Source: Bacteroidales bacterium
Lineage (GTDB): Bacteria > Bacteroidota > Bacteroidia > Bacteroidales > F082
Assembly (NCBI GenBank): GCA_017531225.1
Contig: JAFXLL010000014.1
Location: 1 to 45,389, forward strand
Length of the DNA stretch: 45,389 nt
Direction: 5' to 3'
The notes under the pieces are model-generated. The model was given only the letters and a program-made list of their open reading frames with translations. It did no database searches and had not been told where the DNA came from. The position numbers and the translations under genes are program-made. Positions 24,514 through 33,602 of the stretch are shown here, in pieces; within the stretch, counting starts at the first letter, position 1, and every line of letters begins with the position of its first letter.

Positions 24514-24934
24514 CTTTTTTATCTCATGGCATGCAATATTAACCTGCTATTTATGAATTGATTAACCTTTTTCAATGATCTTGAATCTTTAAATATTAAA
24601 TTGATTTTCAATACTTTAAAAACTTATCAACAGAATAATTGTTGATAAATTCTGATAAAATGGCACAGGGATTTCATTGGGTGTTCATTTCTGTTTTAAA
24701 CCATTTTTTCAAACTAAAATTTCAGATTTATGAACAACCAAAACTCAAAAATTGAGATTAATAATTTGCTCTAAAACAAGGGATAATGACACCGAAAAAA
24801 AAGTTATGCAACAATTCACCAACCTGTTAATTATTCATTCATCAAAAATTTTAATTAAAATTTGACGGTTGATTAATGATAGGCGGTTGAAAAAATGGTG
24901 GTCGTGGCACCCGGTATTTTATTAGTTTTGCATT
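24514..24934. other. AT-rich intergenic region between divergent genes
   Basis: No ORF with coding character. It contains a perfect 9-bp inverted repeat, TTATCAACA (24624-24632) and TGTTGATAA (24640-24648), with a 7-base loop. The - strand promoter of rpiB lies at one end and a -7 box for the MORN gene at the other (TAGTTTTG, 24923-24930). The rest is A/T-rich with several short ATTAA runs. The inverted repeat could be an operator or a hairpin; nothing more can be claimed. Confidence 0.5.
24923..24930 (+). promoter_or_regulatory. -7 box of the MORN/LD-carboxypeptidase operon
   Basis: TAGTTTTG fits TAnnTTTG and ends only 4 bases before the ATG at 24935, which predicts a leaderless or near-leaderless mRNA. 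No clear -33 box is seen at 19-21 bases. Confidence 0.5.
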
Positions 24935-26416
24935 ATGAAATTTTTACGCCAAACCATATTGTTTTCATTGCTGTTTTTGTCAGTCAAGCTTTGTTTGAGC
25001 CAGACTGAATACAAAGTATTCAGGTATGACAACGACAGCGTTTCGAGCGAAGGAACCTTGCGTGACGGCAAGCCAGACGGCTATTGGAAGACCTATTATG
25101 AGAACGGTCGTTTGAAGTCGGAAGGCAATCGTGAAAATTTCCTGCTGGAAGGCTTATGGGTTTTCTACTCTGAAGAAGGTGACACTACGTTGACTGTTAC
25201 CTATCACCATGATCTTAAAAATGGTTTGCGAAAGACCTATCTATCGGATGAAATCCAAGAGGATTATTTTGAAAATAACATTCGTAGCGGTGTTAGTCGA
25301 CGTTTTGACAGGCGTTACCATCTACTGCAGGTGATTCCTATTAAAGATGGTTATGAACATGGAGTTTCGCCAGTTTATGACACTAGAGGTTTATTGATAG
25401 AGATTATTACCTACAAAAAGGGATTCTTAAACAGCCGTGAAGTAATTAACCGCTATGATGCCCAAGGTCAGAAAAACGGCTATTGGAAAGCGTTTTATGA
25501 CAATTTTGAGCTGAAATGGGAGCAGTATTACAGACATGGACTTCGTGAAGGCTATTACAAGGAGTATGACGAAAAAGGCAACTTGAAAGTCATAAAGAAA
25601 TATGTCAACGATGTAGAGCAAATTGTTGAAAGTGAGACCAAGCCGCTCCAGATGCAACATGAGTATTATCCTAACGGACGGATAAAAAGAGAGGCTTCAT
25701 TCCGTGGTGGCAAGCGTGAAGGCACTTGGCGTGAGTTTGATGAAAATGGCAATGTGATCAGTTCGCAAATTTACCAAAACGGCAGGTTAGTTCAGTCAGG
25801 TGTGATGGATACTGATGGCACCCGTCGAGGTGAATGGGTGGAGCTCTATCCTGACAGCACTTTGCGTGCCCAGGGACTTTACCTGAATGGCAAGCGTTCA
25901 GGGACGTGGAAGTTCTATTATCCTGGTGAAGTGTTGGAACAGGAAGGCGAGTACCGCAACGGTCAGCTCGAAGGCACTTGGATTTGGTATTATCCGAATG
26001 GAAAGATTCAAAAACAAGAGGACTTTATGGCTGGTGTGCCTGAAGGAAGGTATGTGGAATATGATGAGAAAGGCAACGTCATTGCGTCGGGAAGCTATTT
26101 TGAAGGTATGAAGTCGGGCAAATGGAAGGAACAATCGGGCGATGTGTTGTCGGAAGGCGAGTATCGCAACGATCGTCAGGTAGGGGAGTGGACGTCGTAT
26201 TACAGCAATGGAAAAATGGCTTTCAAAGGTACTTTCAAAGCTGGTTACCCTGACGGGGAACAATATTTTTACTACCGTAACGGCCGTTTGCGTGAAATCC
26301 AGTCCTATTCAGGCGGCATTCGCAATGGGGTTTGGAAGAAGTTCCTTGACACAGGTGAGCTCTTCTTTGAGGAAAAATATGAACAAGATAAAGACGAGAT
26401 TCTTTTAGATCAATGA
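24935..26416 (+). CDS. Secreted MORN-repeat protein
   Basis: 493 residues. Signal peptide 1-22 (LCLS before Q). Almost the whole mature protein consists of MORN_2 repeats, at least a dozen, with the core YY-x-NG-x(4)-G-x(5)-G-x-W (YYENGRLKSEG, YYPNGRIKREASF, YYPNGKIQKQEDF, YYSNGKMAFKG, YYRNGRLREIQ). It is the same repeat type as in the lipoprotein at 11495 but much longer. The repeats probably form an extended beta-sheet surface. Its stop overlaps the start of an LD-carboxypeptidase gene (ATGA), so the two products are made together and may both act on the envelope. Annotation as a YwqK antitoxin would be misleading here because no toxin is near. Confidence 0.85.
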   Translation: MKFLRQTILFSLLFLSVKLCLSQTEYKVFRYDNDSVSSEGTLRDGKPDGYWKTYYENGRLKSEGNRENFLLEGLWVFYSEEGDTTLTVTYHHDLKNGLRKTYLSDEIQEDYFENNIRSGVSRRFDRRYHLLQVIPIKDGYEHGVSPVYDTRGLLIEIITYKKGFLNSREVINRYDAQGQKNGYWKAFYDNFELKWEQYYRHGLREGYYKEYDEKGNLKVIKKYVNDVEQIVESETKPLQMQHEYYPNGRIKREASFRGGKREGTWREFDENGNVISSQIYQNGRLVQSGVMDTDGTRRGEWVELYPDSTLRAQGLYLNGKRSGTWKFYYPGEVLEQEGEYRNGQLEGTWIWYYPNGKIQKQEDFMAGVPEGRYVEYDEKGNVIASGSYFEGMKSGKWKEQSGDVLSEGEYRNDRQVGEWTSYYSNGKMAFKGTFKAGYPDGEQYFYYRNGRLREIQSYSGGIRNGVWKKFLDTGELFFEEKYEQDKDEILLDQ

Positions 26417-27285
26417 AAATTGCCATAGCAGCTCCGGCCCGTTGGATCACTCCTGCTGATGTTGAGTGTGCCATTCAATGGTTAAAAGCCAATGACTTTG
26501 AACCCGTGTATGATGATCGTTTGTTTGCACAAGATTATATCTTTGCCGGTTCTGACGATTTTCGTGCCGCTGTCATCCAGGAATACATGGATCGTGATGA
26601 CATCGATGTGATTTGGCTGGCTCGTGGTGGTTATGGCAGCATTCGAATTATCGATAAACTCGATTTTACTTATTTTGTGAAACATCCCAAAGTATTTGTC
26701 GGTTTCAGCGACACGACGGTGTTTCATGGCAAGATGCAACGTCTGGGAATCCCCAGTATCCATGGACCTCTTGCCGGTTATTTTGACCGTCGAACTGCCG
26801 AGTCGAAGCTGTCGTTGTATGATGCATTAATGGGAAAACCATTGCATTATGAATGGGCGACGCATCCTTTGAATAAATTGGGTTCAGTCAAAGGTGAGAT
26901 GGTTGGAGGAAACCTTTCCGTTTTATATGGCATGATGGGTTCCAACTCCTTTCCTGAGACCGACGGAAATATATTGTTTATTGAGGAAGTGGATGAGTAC
27001 ATTTATCACGTGGAACGCATGATGTATGGCCTCAAACGCGCTGGCAAGCTCGATCATCTGAAAGCTTTAATAGTAGGAGGTTTGACTGAGATTCACGACA
27101 ACCCCGATCCTTTCGGAAAAACCGTGGAGCAAGCCATTTTCGATGTGGTGAAGGACTATGATTATCCGATTTGTTTCGGCTTCCCATCGGGTCATCAGCC
27201 CGACAATAGAGCTATTGTACTTGGAAAAACAGTGGAGTTATCAGCGAGCAACGACGGATGTCATTTTCTTCAACTGCTTCATTAA
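26413..27285 (+). CDS. LD-carboxypeptidase, family S66
   Basis: 290 residues, slightly short of the usual 300-350. The S66 fold cleaves the L,D-bond before the terminal D-Ala of murein tetrapeptides in peptidoglycan recycling. The catalytic triad is visible: nucleophile Ser99 in VGFSDTT, Glu191 in LFIEEVDE, and His261 in GFPSGHQPDN. ARGGYGSIRI (70-79) is the conserved Gly-rich loop. It lacks a signal peptide, so it acts in the cytoplasm like LdcA. It is coupled to the MORN gene by a four-base overlap and its 3' end overlaps the 3' end of the convergent CARF nuclease gene by 45 bp. Confidence 0.9.
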   Translation: MKIAIAAPARWITPADVECAIQWLKANDFEPVYDDRLFAQDYIFAGSDDFRAAVIQEYMDRDDIDVIWLARGGYGSIRIIDKLDFTYFVKHPKVFVGFSDTTVFHGKMQRLGIPSIHGPLAGYFDRRTAESKLSLYDALMGKPLHYEWATHPLNKLGSVKGEMVGGNLSVLYGMMGSNSFPETDGNILFIEEVDEYIYHVERMMYGLKRAGKLDHLKALIVGGLTEIHDNPDPFGKTVEQAIFDVVKDYDYPICFGFPSGHQPDNRAIVLGKTVELSASNDGCHFLQLLH

Positions 27286-28401
27286 TTTTATTTCTTTAGT
27301 AAGCACGTCGTAATCACAGAAAGTGACATCCATGTATTTGGCGATCTTCTTCAAATCGCCGGTGGGATCTTTCTTTAATGAGAAGATGTAAGAATGGCAA
27401 TCGAGGCCCAATAAAACCTCCTTCAAGGCACTGACCTTATAGACGATTTCGTTGAACATGCTGTCTGACTTGATGCCACTTTTGCACTCGATCACATAAA
27501 GCTGGTTGTTCTTGATGAAACACACGTCCAGCTCGTTGTTGTGCTTGATCTCGGTGACACCGTCGATATGCACACCAATGGCAATGTCATCAGGTGCCAC
27601 ATTATTTTTAATAAGGTGATAGACGTATTCCTCAAACCATCCTCCCGTCAGGTAATCCAATTCCTCATGGATCAGCATGCCTTTTTGTGAAGGAGTGAAC
27701 TTGATGTAGTTCAAGAACTTGCTAAGGTTTGGGATGGGAATCATGCTATCGTTCACTGCATGTTCAACTTCGTTGATATCGATGTATTTCCAGTTGCGAT
27801 ATTTTTCACGAAGCACATCCAAAACCTTGTAATCACTATTATTCAGTTTTCTTTGTGCGAACAGGTCAAACATCTGTTGCGCCTGTTGCTCATCGGAAAT
27901 GATGGTCTTTGGCGTGTCGAGGTCGTGTGTCAAGCCATAAACCCTGAAATACTCATCAAGGGTGATTCTGTATTTGATGGGATAAACTTCGTCGTCGTTA
28001 TCGAAGATGCTATTGTCGAAAATCGTTTTGACGACAAGGTTTTCGTGGGTTTGGATGTAATAAAACTTGGTGTTGTAATTGGAAAAAACGTGTTGCACCG
28101 AGAGCGCCATGTAACGGGTGCCGCCAGCTAAGTTTACGCAATATTCGGCGTTCTTATCGATAGCGTTGTTGATGGTGCGGCAAATGCGTTCGTAAGTATA
28201 TTTGTCAGAATCGCGCCGTAACACGATACGTTGCACGATGGCCTTGTCAACTTTAAGCGTGTTGACCAACGGGGTGATGCAGTCGAAGTTTTCGTTGGCT
28301 GAAATAAACAACAGCTTGTCGCCCACCTCATAGTATTCCTTAATAAAGAGGTAGGCGGCAAGCGGATGTTCGCGGCTGATAATGTTGACTATCGTCTTCA
28401 C
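27241..28401 (-). CDS. Card1/Can2-like CARF-PD-(D/E)XK nuclease (DUF1887 family)
   Basis: 386 residues, from a GTG at 28401-28399 that overlaps the pgk stop (GTGA). Longer forms would read back inside pgk. The N-terminal 130 residues look like a CARF domain: start [20 protein letters not shown], strand LLFISA, and the ligand-loop motif [11 protein letters not shown] at 90-100, as in Card1 (NLTGGTK). A linker/winged-helix part follows. The C-terminal part is a PD-(D/E)XK nuclease: [12 protein letters not shown] at 253-264, then D292, E305 and K307 in LDV ... YVIECKSG. Card1 degrades DNA and RNA when bound to cyclic tetra-adenylate from type III CRISPR systems. No CRISPR genes are in this window, so it is an orphan here, tied to pgk. 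Confidence 0.8.
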   Translation of the reverse strand: MKTIVNIISREHPLAAYLFIKEYYEVGDKLLFISANENFDCITPLVNTLKVDKAIVQRIVLRRDSDKYTYERICRTINNAIDKNAEYCVNLAGGTRYMALSVQHVFSNYNTKFYYIQTHENLVVKTIFDNSIFDNDDEVYPIKYRITLDEYFRVYGLTHDLDTPKTIISDEQQAQQMFDLFAQRKLNNSDYKVLDVLREKYRNWKYIDINEVEHAVNDSMIPIPNLSKFLNYIKFTPSQKGMLIHEELDYLTGGWFEEYVYHLIKNNVAPDDIAIGVHIDGVTEIKHNNELDVCFIKNNQLYVIECKSGIKSDSMFNEIVYKVSALKEVLLGLDCHSYIFSLKKDPTGDLKKIAKYMDVTFCDYDVLTKEIKLMKQLKKMTSVVAR

Positions 28402-29648
28402 TTCTTGATGGCTGCGATGCCTGGCAATTCCTTGCCTTCGATGGCTTCGAGCAAGGCGCCACCACCGGTGCTGACGTAGCTCACTTGATCGGCCAAACCG
28501 AACTTGTTGATGCAAGCCACGGAGTCGCCACCACCAATGAGCGAGAAGGCGCCGTCTTTGGTAGCGGCAGCGATGGCTTCAGCGATGGCTTTGGAGCCCA
28601 CAGCGAAGGTGTCGAACTCAAACACGCCGCAAGGACCGTTCCAGAGGATGGTCTTGGAGCCTTTGATGACGTTGGCAAACAGCTCACGGGTCTTCGGACC
28701 GATGTCCATGCCTTCCCAACCCTCGGGGATGTTCATTGGGTCGACCACCTGGGTATTGGCGTCGTTGCCAAACTTGTCACCAACCACGCAATCCACGGCG
28801 AGCACCAGATTGACGCCTTTTTCCTTGGCTTTGGCCAGGATATCGAGAGCGAGGTCGAGCTTATCTTCTTCACAGATGGAGTTGCCAATCTTGCCACCCA
28901 AGGCGCGCTTGAAGGTGTAGGTCATGCCACCACAGAGGATGAGGTTGTCAACCTTAGTGAGCAGGTTCTCGATAATCTCGATCTTAGTGGAGACTTTCGA
29001 GCCACCCATAATAGCGGTGAAAGGATGCTGGATCTCGTTCATCACCTTGTTCACAGCGGCCACTTCCTTGCCCATCAGGTAGCCGAACATCTTGTGTTCA
29101 GCATCGAAATAATCGGCGATTAAAGCGGTGGAAGCATGGGCGCGGTGGGCGGTGCCGAAAGCGTCGTTAATGTAATACTCGCCATAGCCGGCCAAGGTCT
29201 TGGTGAATTCCTTCTGTGAAGCCTTAATAGCCTTCTTCGCTTCATCATAGCCTTCTTCGCCTTTCTCAATGCCACGCGGCTTGCCTTCTTCCTCAGCATA
29301 GAAACGGAGGTTCTCGAGCACCAACACTTCACCGGGTTTCAAGGCGGCGACTTGGTCGGCGGCTTTCATGCAGTCAGGGGCGAACTGAACAGGACGGTTC
29401 AGCAGCTCTGAGAGATGAGCGATGATGGGTTTGATGGAGAATTTCGGATCAGGGTTTTTCTTTGGGCGACCGAGGTGCGACATCAGCACCACCATTCCCT
29501 TGTCGTTCAAGACCTTATTAATAGTTGGCAAAGCGGCACGCATACGGGTGTCGTCAGTGATGTTGAAATTGTCATCCAAAGGGACGTTGAAATCCACGCG
29601 GATAACCACACGTTTGTTTTCAAACTTTACTTGATCGATGTTTACCAT
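28398..29648 (-). CDS. pgk: Phosphoglycerate kinase
   Basis: 416 residues, normal length. Transfers the acyl phosphate of 1,3-bisphosphoglycerate to ADP in glycolysis. Signatures: [14 protein letters not shown] at about 17-30, [10 protein letters not shown] at about 57-66, [14 protein letters not shown] near 112, [11 protein letters not shown] near 215, and the nucleotide-binding [15 protein letters not shown] near 380. ATG at 29648, five bases after the stop of the lipid kinase gene; its own stop overlaps the start of the CARF nuclease. Three genes therefore form one - strand operon. Confidence 0.97.
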   Translation of the reverse strand: MVNIDQVKFENKRVVIRVDFNVPLDDNFNITDDTRMRAALPTINKVLNDKGMVVLMSHLGRPKKNPDPKFSIKPIIAHLSELLNRPVQFAPDCMKAADQVAALKPGEVLVLENLRFYAEEEGKPRGIEKGEEGYDEAKKAIKASQKEFTKTLAGYGEYYINDAFGTAHRAHASTALIADYFDAEHKMFGYLMGKEVAAVNKVMNEIQHPFTAIMGGSKVSTKIEIIENLLTKVDNLILCGGMTYTFKRALGGKIGNSICEEDKLDLALDILAKAKEKGVNLVLAVDCVVGDKFGNDANTQVVDPMNIPEGWEGMDIGPKTRELFANVIKGSKTILWNGPCGVFEFDTFAVGSKAIAEAIAAATKDGAFSLIGGGDSVACINKFGLADQVSYVSTGGGALLEAIEGKELPGIAAIKK

Positions 29649-29653
29649 GATTT

Positions 29654-30622
29654 TTATGATTTAAAATTGTGATTTTCAGGGACAATCATATTGATGGCTT
29701 TCGGAAGCATCTCGAAGTCAAAAGGCGAGTTGTTGAGGTTTTCGCCTTCCGTTTCCACCAACAGGGAATGGGGTGGAATGGATACGATCCGAATTCTGCT
29801 TCCTCGAAAGGTCTTCACTTCGTTGATTTTGTTGATGAAAGTGCCATCGTAAAGGTTTTTTACATTAGCGGCAAACTTGAAAATGGACACTTTCTTGATG
29901 ACTGTGACATCAAACAACCCATCATTGGGGATGGCTTTGGGCATTGTCATCATGCCACCGCCATTGAATCGGCAGTTGCCGATGGAGAGGTTCAAAATAC
30001 TGTCGTCAAAAACCAACTCATCGTCGATGGTGAGTTGGATATGCGTGATTTTATAAGTCAAGATACACTTGACTAAGCTAATTAAATAACGGATGGTGCC
30101 GCCTTTGCCGTTGCGTTTCATGGTGTTGGTGGTGTTGCACACCATCTCGTCCAGACCCGTTCCGGAAGCGTTCAAAAAATAGCGTATCTTAGGGTCGCCG
30201 TCATTATAATAAGTCAGTTTTCCAATATCATGGGCAAAGGTATGTCCCGCCTTGATGATTTGAATGTTCTTTTCATATTCCATGGGAATATCGAACGTTC
30301 TAATCCAATCGTTGCCTGTGCCTACAGGAACGACACCCATAGTGATCTCAGTGGTGGCAAAACGTTGTTGCGAGAAAATACCGTTGATCACCTCATTATT
30401 GGTGCCGTCGCCTCCAATCGAAATGATTTTTTGATATCCTTTTTCTGTGATATTATCCCTGACAATATCAATAGCATGGCCAGGGTGGGTGGTCAATATA
30501 GCGTCATAATCGAACCCTTCCTTAATGAAGATCTTTTCGATTTCCGGCCAGTCTTTTTTGCATTTTCCGATGGCAGCAGCCGGATTGACAACAATCAACC
30601 ATTTATTGTTTTTATCTTGCAT
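29654..30622 (-). CDS. Diacylglycerol-kinase family lipid kinase
   Basis: 322 residues. The DAGK catalytic domain is clear: nucleotide-binding GGDGTNNE at 70-77 and [10 protein letters not shown] at 98-106. The C-terminal beta-sandwich ([52 protein letters not shown]) is typical of YegS/DgkB-like lipid kinases, including sphingosine and diacylglycerol kinases. The actual lipid cannot be told from sequence; Bacteroidetes make sphingolipids, so a sphingoid base is possible. It opens the pgk operon and has a - strand promoter box at 30648-30655. Confidence 0.9.
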   Translation of the reverse strand: MQDKNNKWLIVVNPAAAIGKCKKDWPEIEKIFIKEGFDYDAILTTHPGHAIDIVRDNITEKGYQKIISIGGDGTNNEVINGIFSQQRFATTEITMGVVPVGTGNDWIRTFDIPMEYEKNIQIIKAGHTFAHDIGKLTYYNDGDPKIRYFLNASGTGLDEMVCNTTNTMKRNGKGGTIRYLISLVKCILTYKITHIQLTIDDELVFDDSILNLSIGNCRFNGGGMMTMPKAIPNDGLFDVTVIKKVSIFKFAANVKNLYDGTFINKINEVKTFRGSRIRIVSIPPHSLLVETEGENLNNSPFDFEMLPKAINMIVPENHNFKS

Positions 30623-30647
30623 AAATCTGTTTCCAAAAAATTTGCTC

Positions 30648-30676
30648 CAAAGATAAGAATAATTGTTGTATCTTTG
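30648..30676. promoter_or_regulatory. Symmetric divergent promoter boxes
   Basis: CAAAGATA at 30648-30655 (TATCTTTG on the - strand, for the lipid kinase-pgk operon) and TATCTTTG at 30669-30676 (+ strand, for the lipoprotein at 30702) are exact inverted copies 13 bases apart. Each fits TAnnTTTG. Clean -33 boxes are lacking on both sides, and the two polymerase footprints would collide. Confidence 0.6.
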
Positions 30677-30701
30677 ACGCTTTAAATATGAACTAAAAAA
30701 A

Positions 30702-31706
30702 ATGAAGAAAAATTGCTTACTGTTTTTATCGCTGTTTACACTGGTGATGCTGTTTAATGCTTGTAGTACTGACGTTGATTTATACGCTGGTTATAAAGAT
30801 ATTACGGTTATTTATGGACTGCTCGACAGTGATAAGGATACCAATTATGTCAAAATTAACAGGGCTTTTTTGGGTCCCGGCAATGCTTTGGAAATCGCTA
30901 TGATCGCCGATTCGTGCAACTATTCATCAAAACTGGATGCAAAAATTGTGGAATATAGAGCTACCCCTGGAGGCAATAATTACCAAAAAAGCGGTAGAGA
31001 ATTGGTGCTGGACACCATGACTATTCACAACAAGGATACAGAAGGTTTCTTCTATGCTCCTGACCAATTGGTGTACTATACAACAGAGCCTGTTTACACC
31101 AATTCAGAACGATACAAGTACAAATATGAATTGTTGGTTGACAGAGGCGATACTATTTTAAGTGCTGAGACCGACATGGCGGGCGGCTATGGTTTCAATA
31201 TCAATACAGCCGGTATGAGTTTCTCAGGCGAATCGGGAACACCAATCAAATGGAATCCATGTCCCAACGCTTCAATCTATGAGGTTGTTTTGAAATTCAA
31301 CTATTTGGAACTGCATGGTTTCGATTCAGTGCCTCAAAGCATTGAATGGTCGTTGGGAACCTACCCTGAAACCTCTTTGGAGTTGGATCATAACATGTAC
31401 GTTGTTTCTCACAAGTCGGAAGCGTTCTACACTAAACTTGCCGAGAAGTTGCAAGGCGATACGATAGGTGTTGATCGTCTTGTTGCCAATCCTGCCATCT
31501 GTATCTCCATCGCCGCTGGAAACGAGGAATTATATAACTTCATTTCCGTCAACGCTCCCTCAAGCAGCATCGTTCAAAGCATCCCGGAATATACCAATGT
31601 CAAAGGCGGTTATGGCGTGTTTGCCTCCCGTACCTTGAAAGAGAAAAAGGTTAGGTTTAACAGCATTTACGACATTACCAAATGGGGTTTCCGACAGATT
31701 GAATAA
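30702..31706 (+). CDS. Lipoprotein of unknown function
   Basis: 334 residues. Lipobox LFNAC (Cys at about 21). The mature start STDVDLYAGYKDITVIYGLL is a beta-strand module; the protein goes on with strands typical of a fibronectin-like or Ig-like sandwich (PIKWNPCPNASIYEVVLKF is a type III-like start) and ends with GGYGVFASRTLKEKKV. I do not recognise a named family, though proteins of this pattern appear to be common in Bacteroidales. It precedes the methylmalonyl-CoA mutase genes by 30 bp but has no clear metabolic link with them. Confidence 0.8.
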   Translation: MKKNCLLFLSLFTLVMLFNACSTDVDLYAGYKDITVIYGLLDSDKDTNYVKINRAFLGPGNALEIAMIADSCNYSSKLDAKIVEYRATPGGNNYQKSGRELVLDTMTIHNKDTEGFFYAPDQLVYYTTEPVYTNSERYKYKYELLVDRGDTILSAETDMAGGYGFNINTAGMSFSGESGTPIKWNPCPNASIYEVVLKFNYLELHGFDSVPQSIEWSLGTYPETSLELDHNMYVVSHKSEAFYTKLAEKLQGDTIGVDRLVANPAICISIAAGNEELYNFISVNAPSSSIVQSIPEYTNVKGGYGVFASRTLKEKKVRFNSIYDITKWGFRQIE

Positions 31707-31736
31707 TTGAGAATTAACACTAACTAACTAAATAAT

Positions 31737-33587
31737 ATGGAAGAAAATAAAAAACTCTTTGAGGAATTTCCACCGGTGAGCACCCAGGAATGGGAAGCTA
31801 TCATTGAGAAGGACCTTAAAGGAGCTGATTACAACAAGAAACTGGTTTGGCGCACGGCTGAAGGTTTCCAAGTGAAGCCCTACTACCGCGCTGAAAACTT
31901 AGCGGACATCCCGTGGACGGGGCAAAACCCTAACGAATTTCCTTATGTCCGTGGTAACAAGCCCGAAGGCAACGAATGGCTCGTCCGTCAAGACATCACC
32001 GTGAAGGATGTCAACGAAGCCAACAAGGTGGCCCTCAACGCTCTTAGCCGTGGTGTCAACTCCATTGGCTTCAAGCTCGAGATGGATAAGGCCTACACCG
32101 CCATCGAGATTTCCACCCTGCTCAACGGCATTGACCAAAAGGCTGTGGAGATTAACCTTTACAACAACAAATACCACCTGCCGCTTTTAGAGATGCTCTC
32201 CAAGATTCCGGGCATCAAGGGTTCATTGAATTACGATCCTTTGACTCGCTACATCCGTCGCGGTGTGTGGTACGTGACCGAAAACACCGATATGGAGCTG
32301 GCTTACATCATGGTGAAAGCCGAGATGCCTGACTTCCAGACCATCGGCATCAATAGCCATGTGTTCACCAATGCCGGTGCCACCATCGTTCAGGAGATGG
32401 CCTTCAGCTTGGCTGTGGGTGCCGAGTATCTCGACAAACTCACCGAGAAAGGCTTGACCATCGACGAGATCGCTCCTAAGATGCGTTTCAACATGGCTGT
32501 CGGACAGAACTACTTCATGGAGATGGCCAAGATGCGCGCTTACCGTCTGCTGTGGGCCAACATCGTGAAGGCATACGGCGGCAAGGAAGAGAATGCCAAG
32601 ATGCACATCCACGCCACCAATGCCGAGTTGGGCATGAGCTTGTATGACGCTTACGTCAACATGCTCCGTACCACCACGGGCACGATGTCAGCCGTCCTCG
32701 GTGGCGTCGACTCGTTCACCGTGATGCCGTTCGACCAGCCATTTGAGCTGCCCACCGACTTTGCTGACCGTATCGCACGCAACCAGCAGCTCATCCTCAA
32801 GGAAGAGTCGCACTTCGACAAGGTAGCCGACCCCGCTGCAGGTTCCTATTACATCGAGAACCTCACCGAGAGCCTCGCCGCTGCCGCTTGGGATCTCTTC
32901 AACAAGATCCAGGATGAAGGTGGCTATCTCGAAGCCGTCCGCAAAGGCATGATCCAAGGCCTCATCAAGGAGAGCGCTGCCAAGAAGTTCAGCAATGTGG
33001 CTACCCGCCGCGAGACCATCTTGGGTACCAACCAGTTCCCGAACTTCACCGAAACCATGAAGTTCACACCTGAGGCTTGGGTGATGGAAGCTGACAACCG
33101 CCGTGACGAAAAAGCCGAGGTTGAGACTATCGTTACTTTCCGTGCCGCTCAGCAGTTCGAGAAGCTGCGCTACGCTACCGACGTCTATGCACAAGACCAC
33201 AAGCGTCCTGTGGCTTGGATGTTCACCTACGGTAACCTCGCAATGCGTAAGGCACGTGCTAACTTCGCTTCCAACTTCTTTGCTTGTGCAGGCTTCCAAG
33301 TCGTCGATAATCCTGGCTTCAAGACCTTGGACGAAGGCATTGCTGCTGCTCGTGAGGTGAAGCCAGAGATCTTGGTAATCTGCTCATCCGACGAGGAATA
33401 TGGCGAAGGCAACGCCCTCAAGATCTTCGAGGAGTTGAAGAACGAAACTATCGTGGTGCTGGCCGGTAACCCCGAAGGCACTGCTGACATCCTCAAAGAG
33501 GCTGGCTTGAAGTATTTCATCCACGTCAAGAGCAACGTGCTCGAGACTCTGCAAGAGTTCCAGAAACAATTAGGTATAACGAAATAA
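31737..33587 (+). CDS. mutA: Methylmalonyl-CoA mutase small subunit
   Basis: 616 residues. Shares the (beta/alpha)8 CoA-binding fold with the large subunit but lacks the DxHxxG cobalamin motif in its C-terminal domain, as expected for the non-catalytic beta subunit. Recognisable blocks: AEGFQVKPYYRAENL, MRFNMAVGQNYFMEMAKMRAYR, GGVDSFTVMPFDQPF, VADPAAGSYYIENLT. It pairs with the large subunit encoded 15 bp downstream; together they interconvert succinyl-CoA and (R)-methylmalonyl-CoA in the B12-dependent propionate pathway. The ATG at 31737 fits the family start. Confidence 0.95.
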   Translation: MEENKKLFEEFPPVSTQEWEAIIEKDLKGADYNKKLVWRTAEGFQVKPYYRAENLADIPWTGQNPNEFPYVRGNKPEGNEWLVRQDITVKDVNEANKVALNALSRGVNSIGFKLEMDKAYTAIEISTLLNGIDQKAVEINLYNNKYHLPLLEMLSKIPGIKGSLNYDPLTRYIRRGVWYVTENTDMELAYIMVKAEMPDFQTIGINSHVFTNAGATIVQEMAFSLAVGAEYLDKLTEKGLTIDEIAPKMRFNMAVGQNYFMEMAKMRAYRLLWANIVKAYGGKEENAKMHIHATNAELGMSLYDAYVNMLRTTTGTMSAVLGGVDSFTVMPFDQPFELPTDFADRIARNQQLILKEESHFDKVADPAAGSYYIENLTESLAAAAWDLFNKIQDEGGYLEAVRKGMIQGLIKESAAKKFSNVATRRETILGTNQFPNFTETMKFTPEAWVMEADNRRDEKAEVETIVTFRAAQQFEKLRYATDVYAQDHKRPVAWMFTYGNLAMRKARANFASNFFACAGFQVVDNPGFKTLDEGIAAAREVKPEILVICSSDEEYGEGNALKIFEELKNETIVVLAGNPEGTADILKEAGLKYFIHVKSNVLETLQEFQKQLGITK

Positions 33588-33602
33588 GAAAGGAGCATCA
33601 CA

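Noticed and set aside
24600..24660. Possible origin of replication, because TTATCAACA resembles a DnaA box
   Set aside because: Only one inverted pair with a mismatch to the consensus, no cluster of boxes and no dnaA or dnaN nearby; the same string occurs by chance near 15737.
24935..26416. Calling the long MORN protein an antitoxin
   Set aside because: The repeat matches the YwqK family label, but no toxin is adjacent, and the operon partner is an LD-carboxypeptidase.
28402..28515. A longer start for the CARF nuclease inside pgk
   Set aside because: The extra residues are Arg/His-rich shadow translation of pgk; the GTG at 28401 begins exactly where the CARF fold begins.
28485..29123. A 212-residue + strand frame opposite pgk
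   Set aside because: Pure antisense of a highly conserved gene with biased codons.
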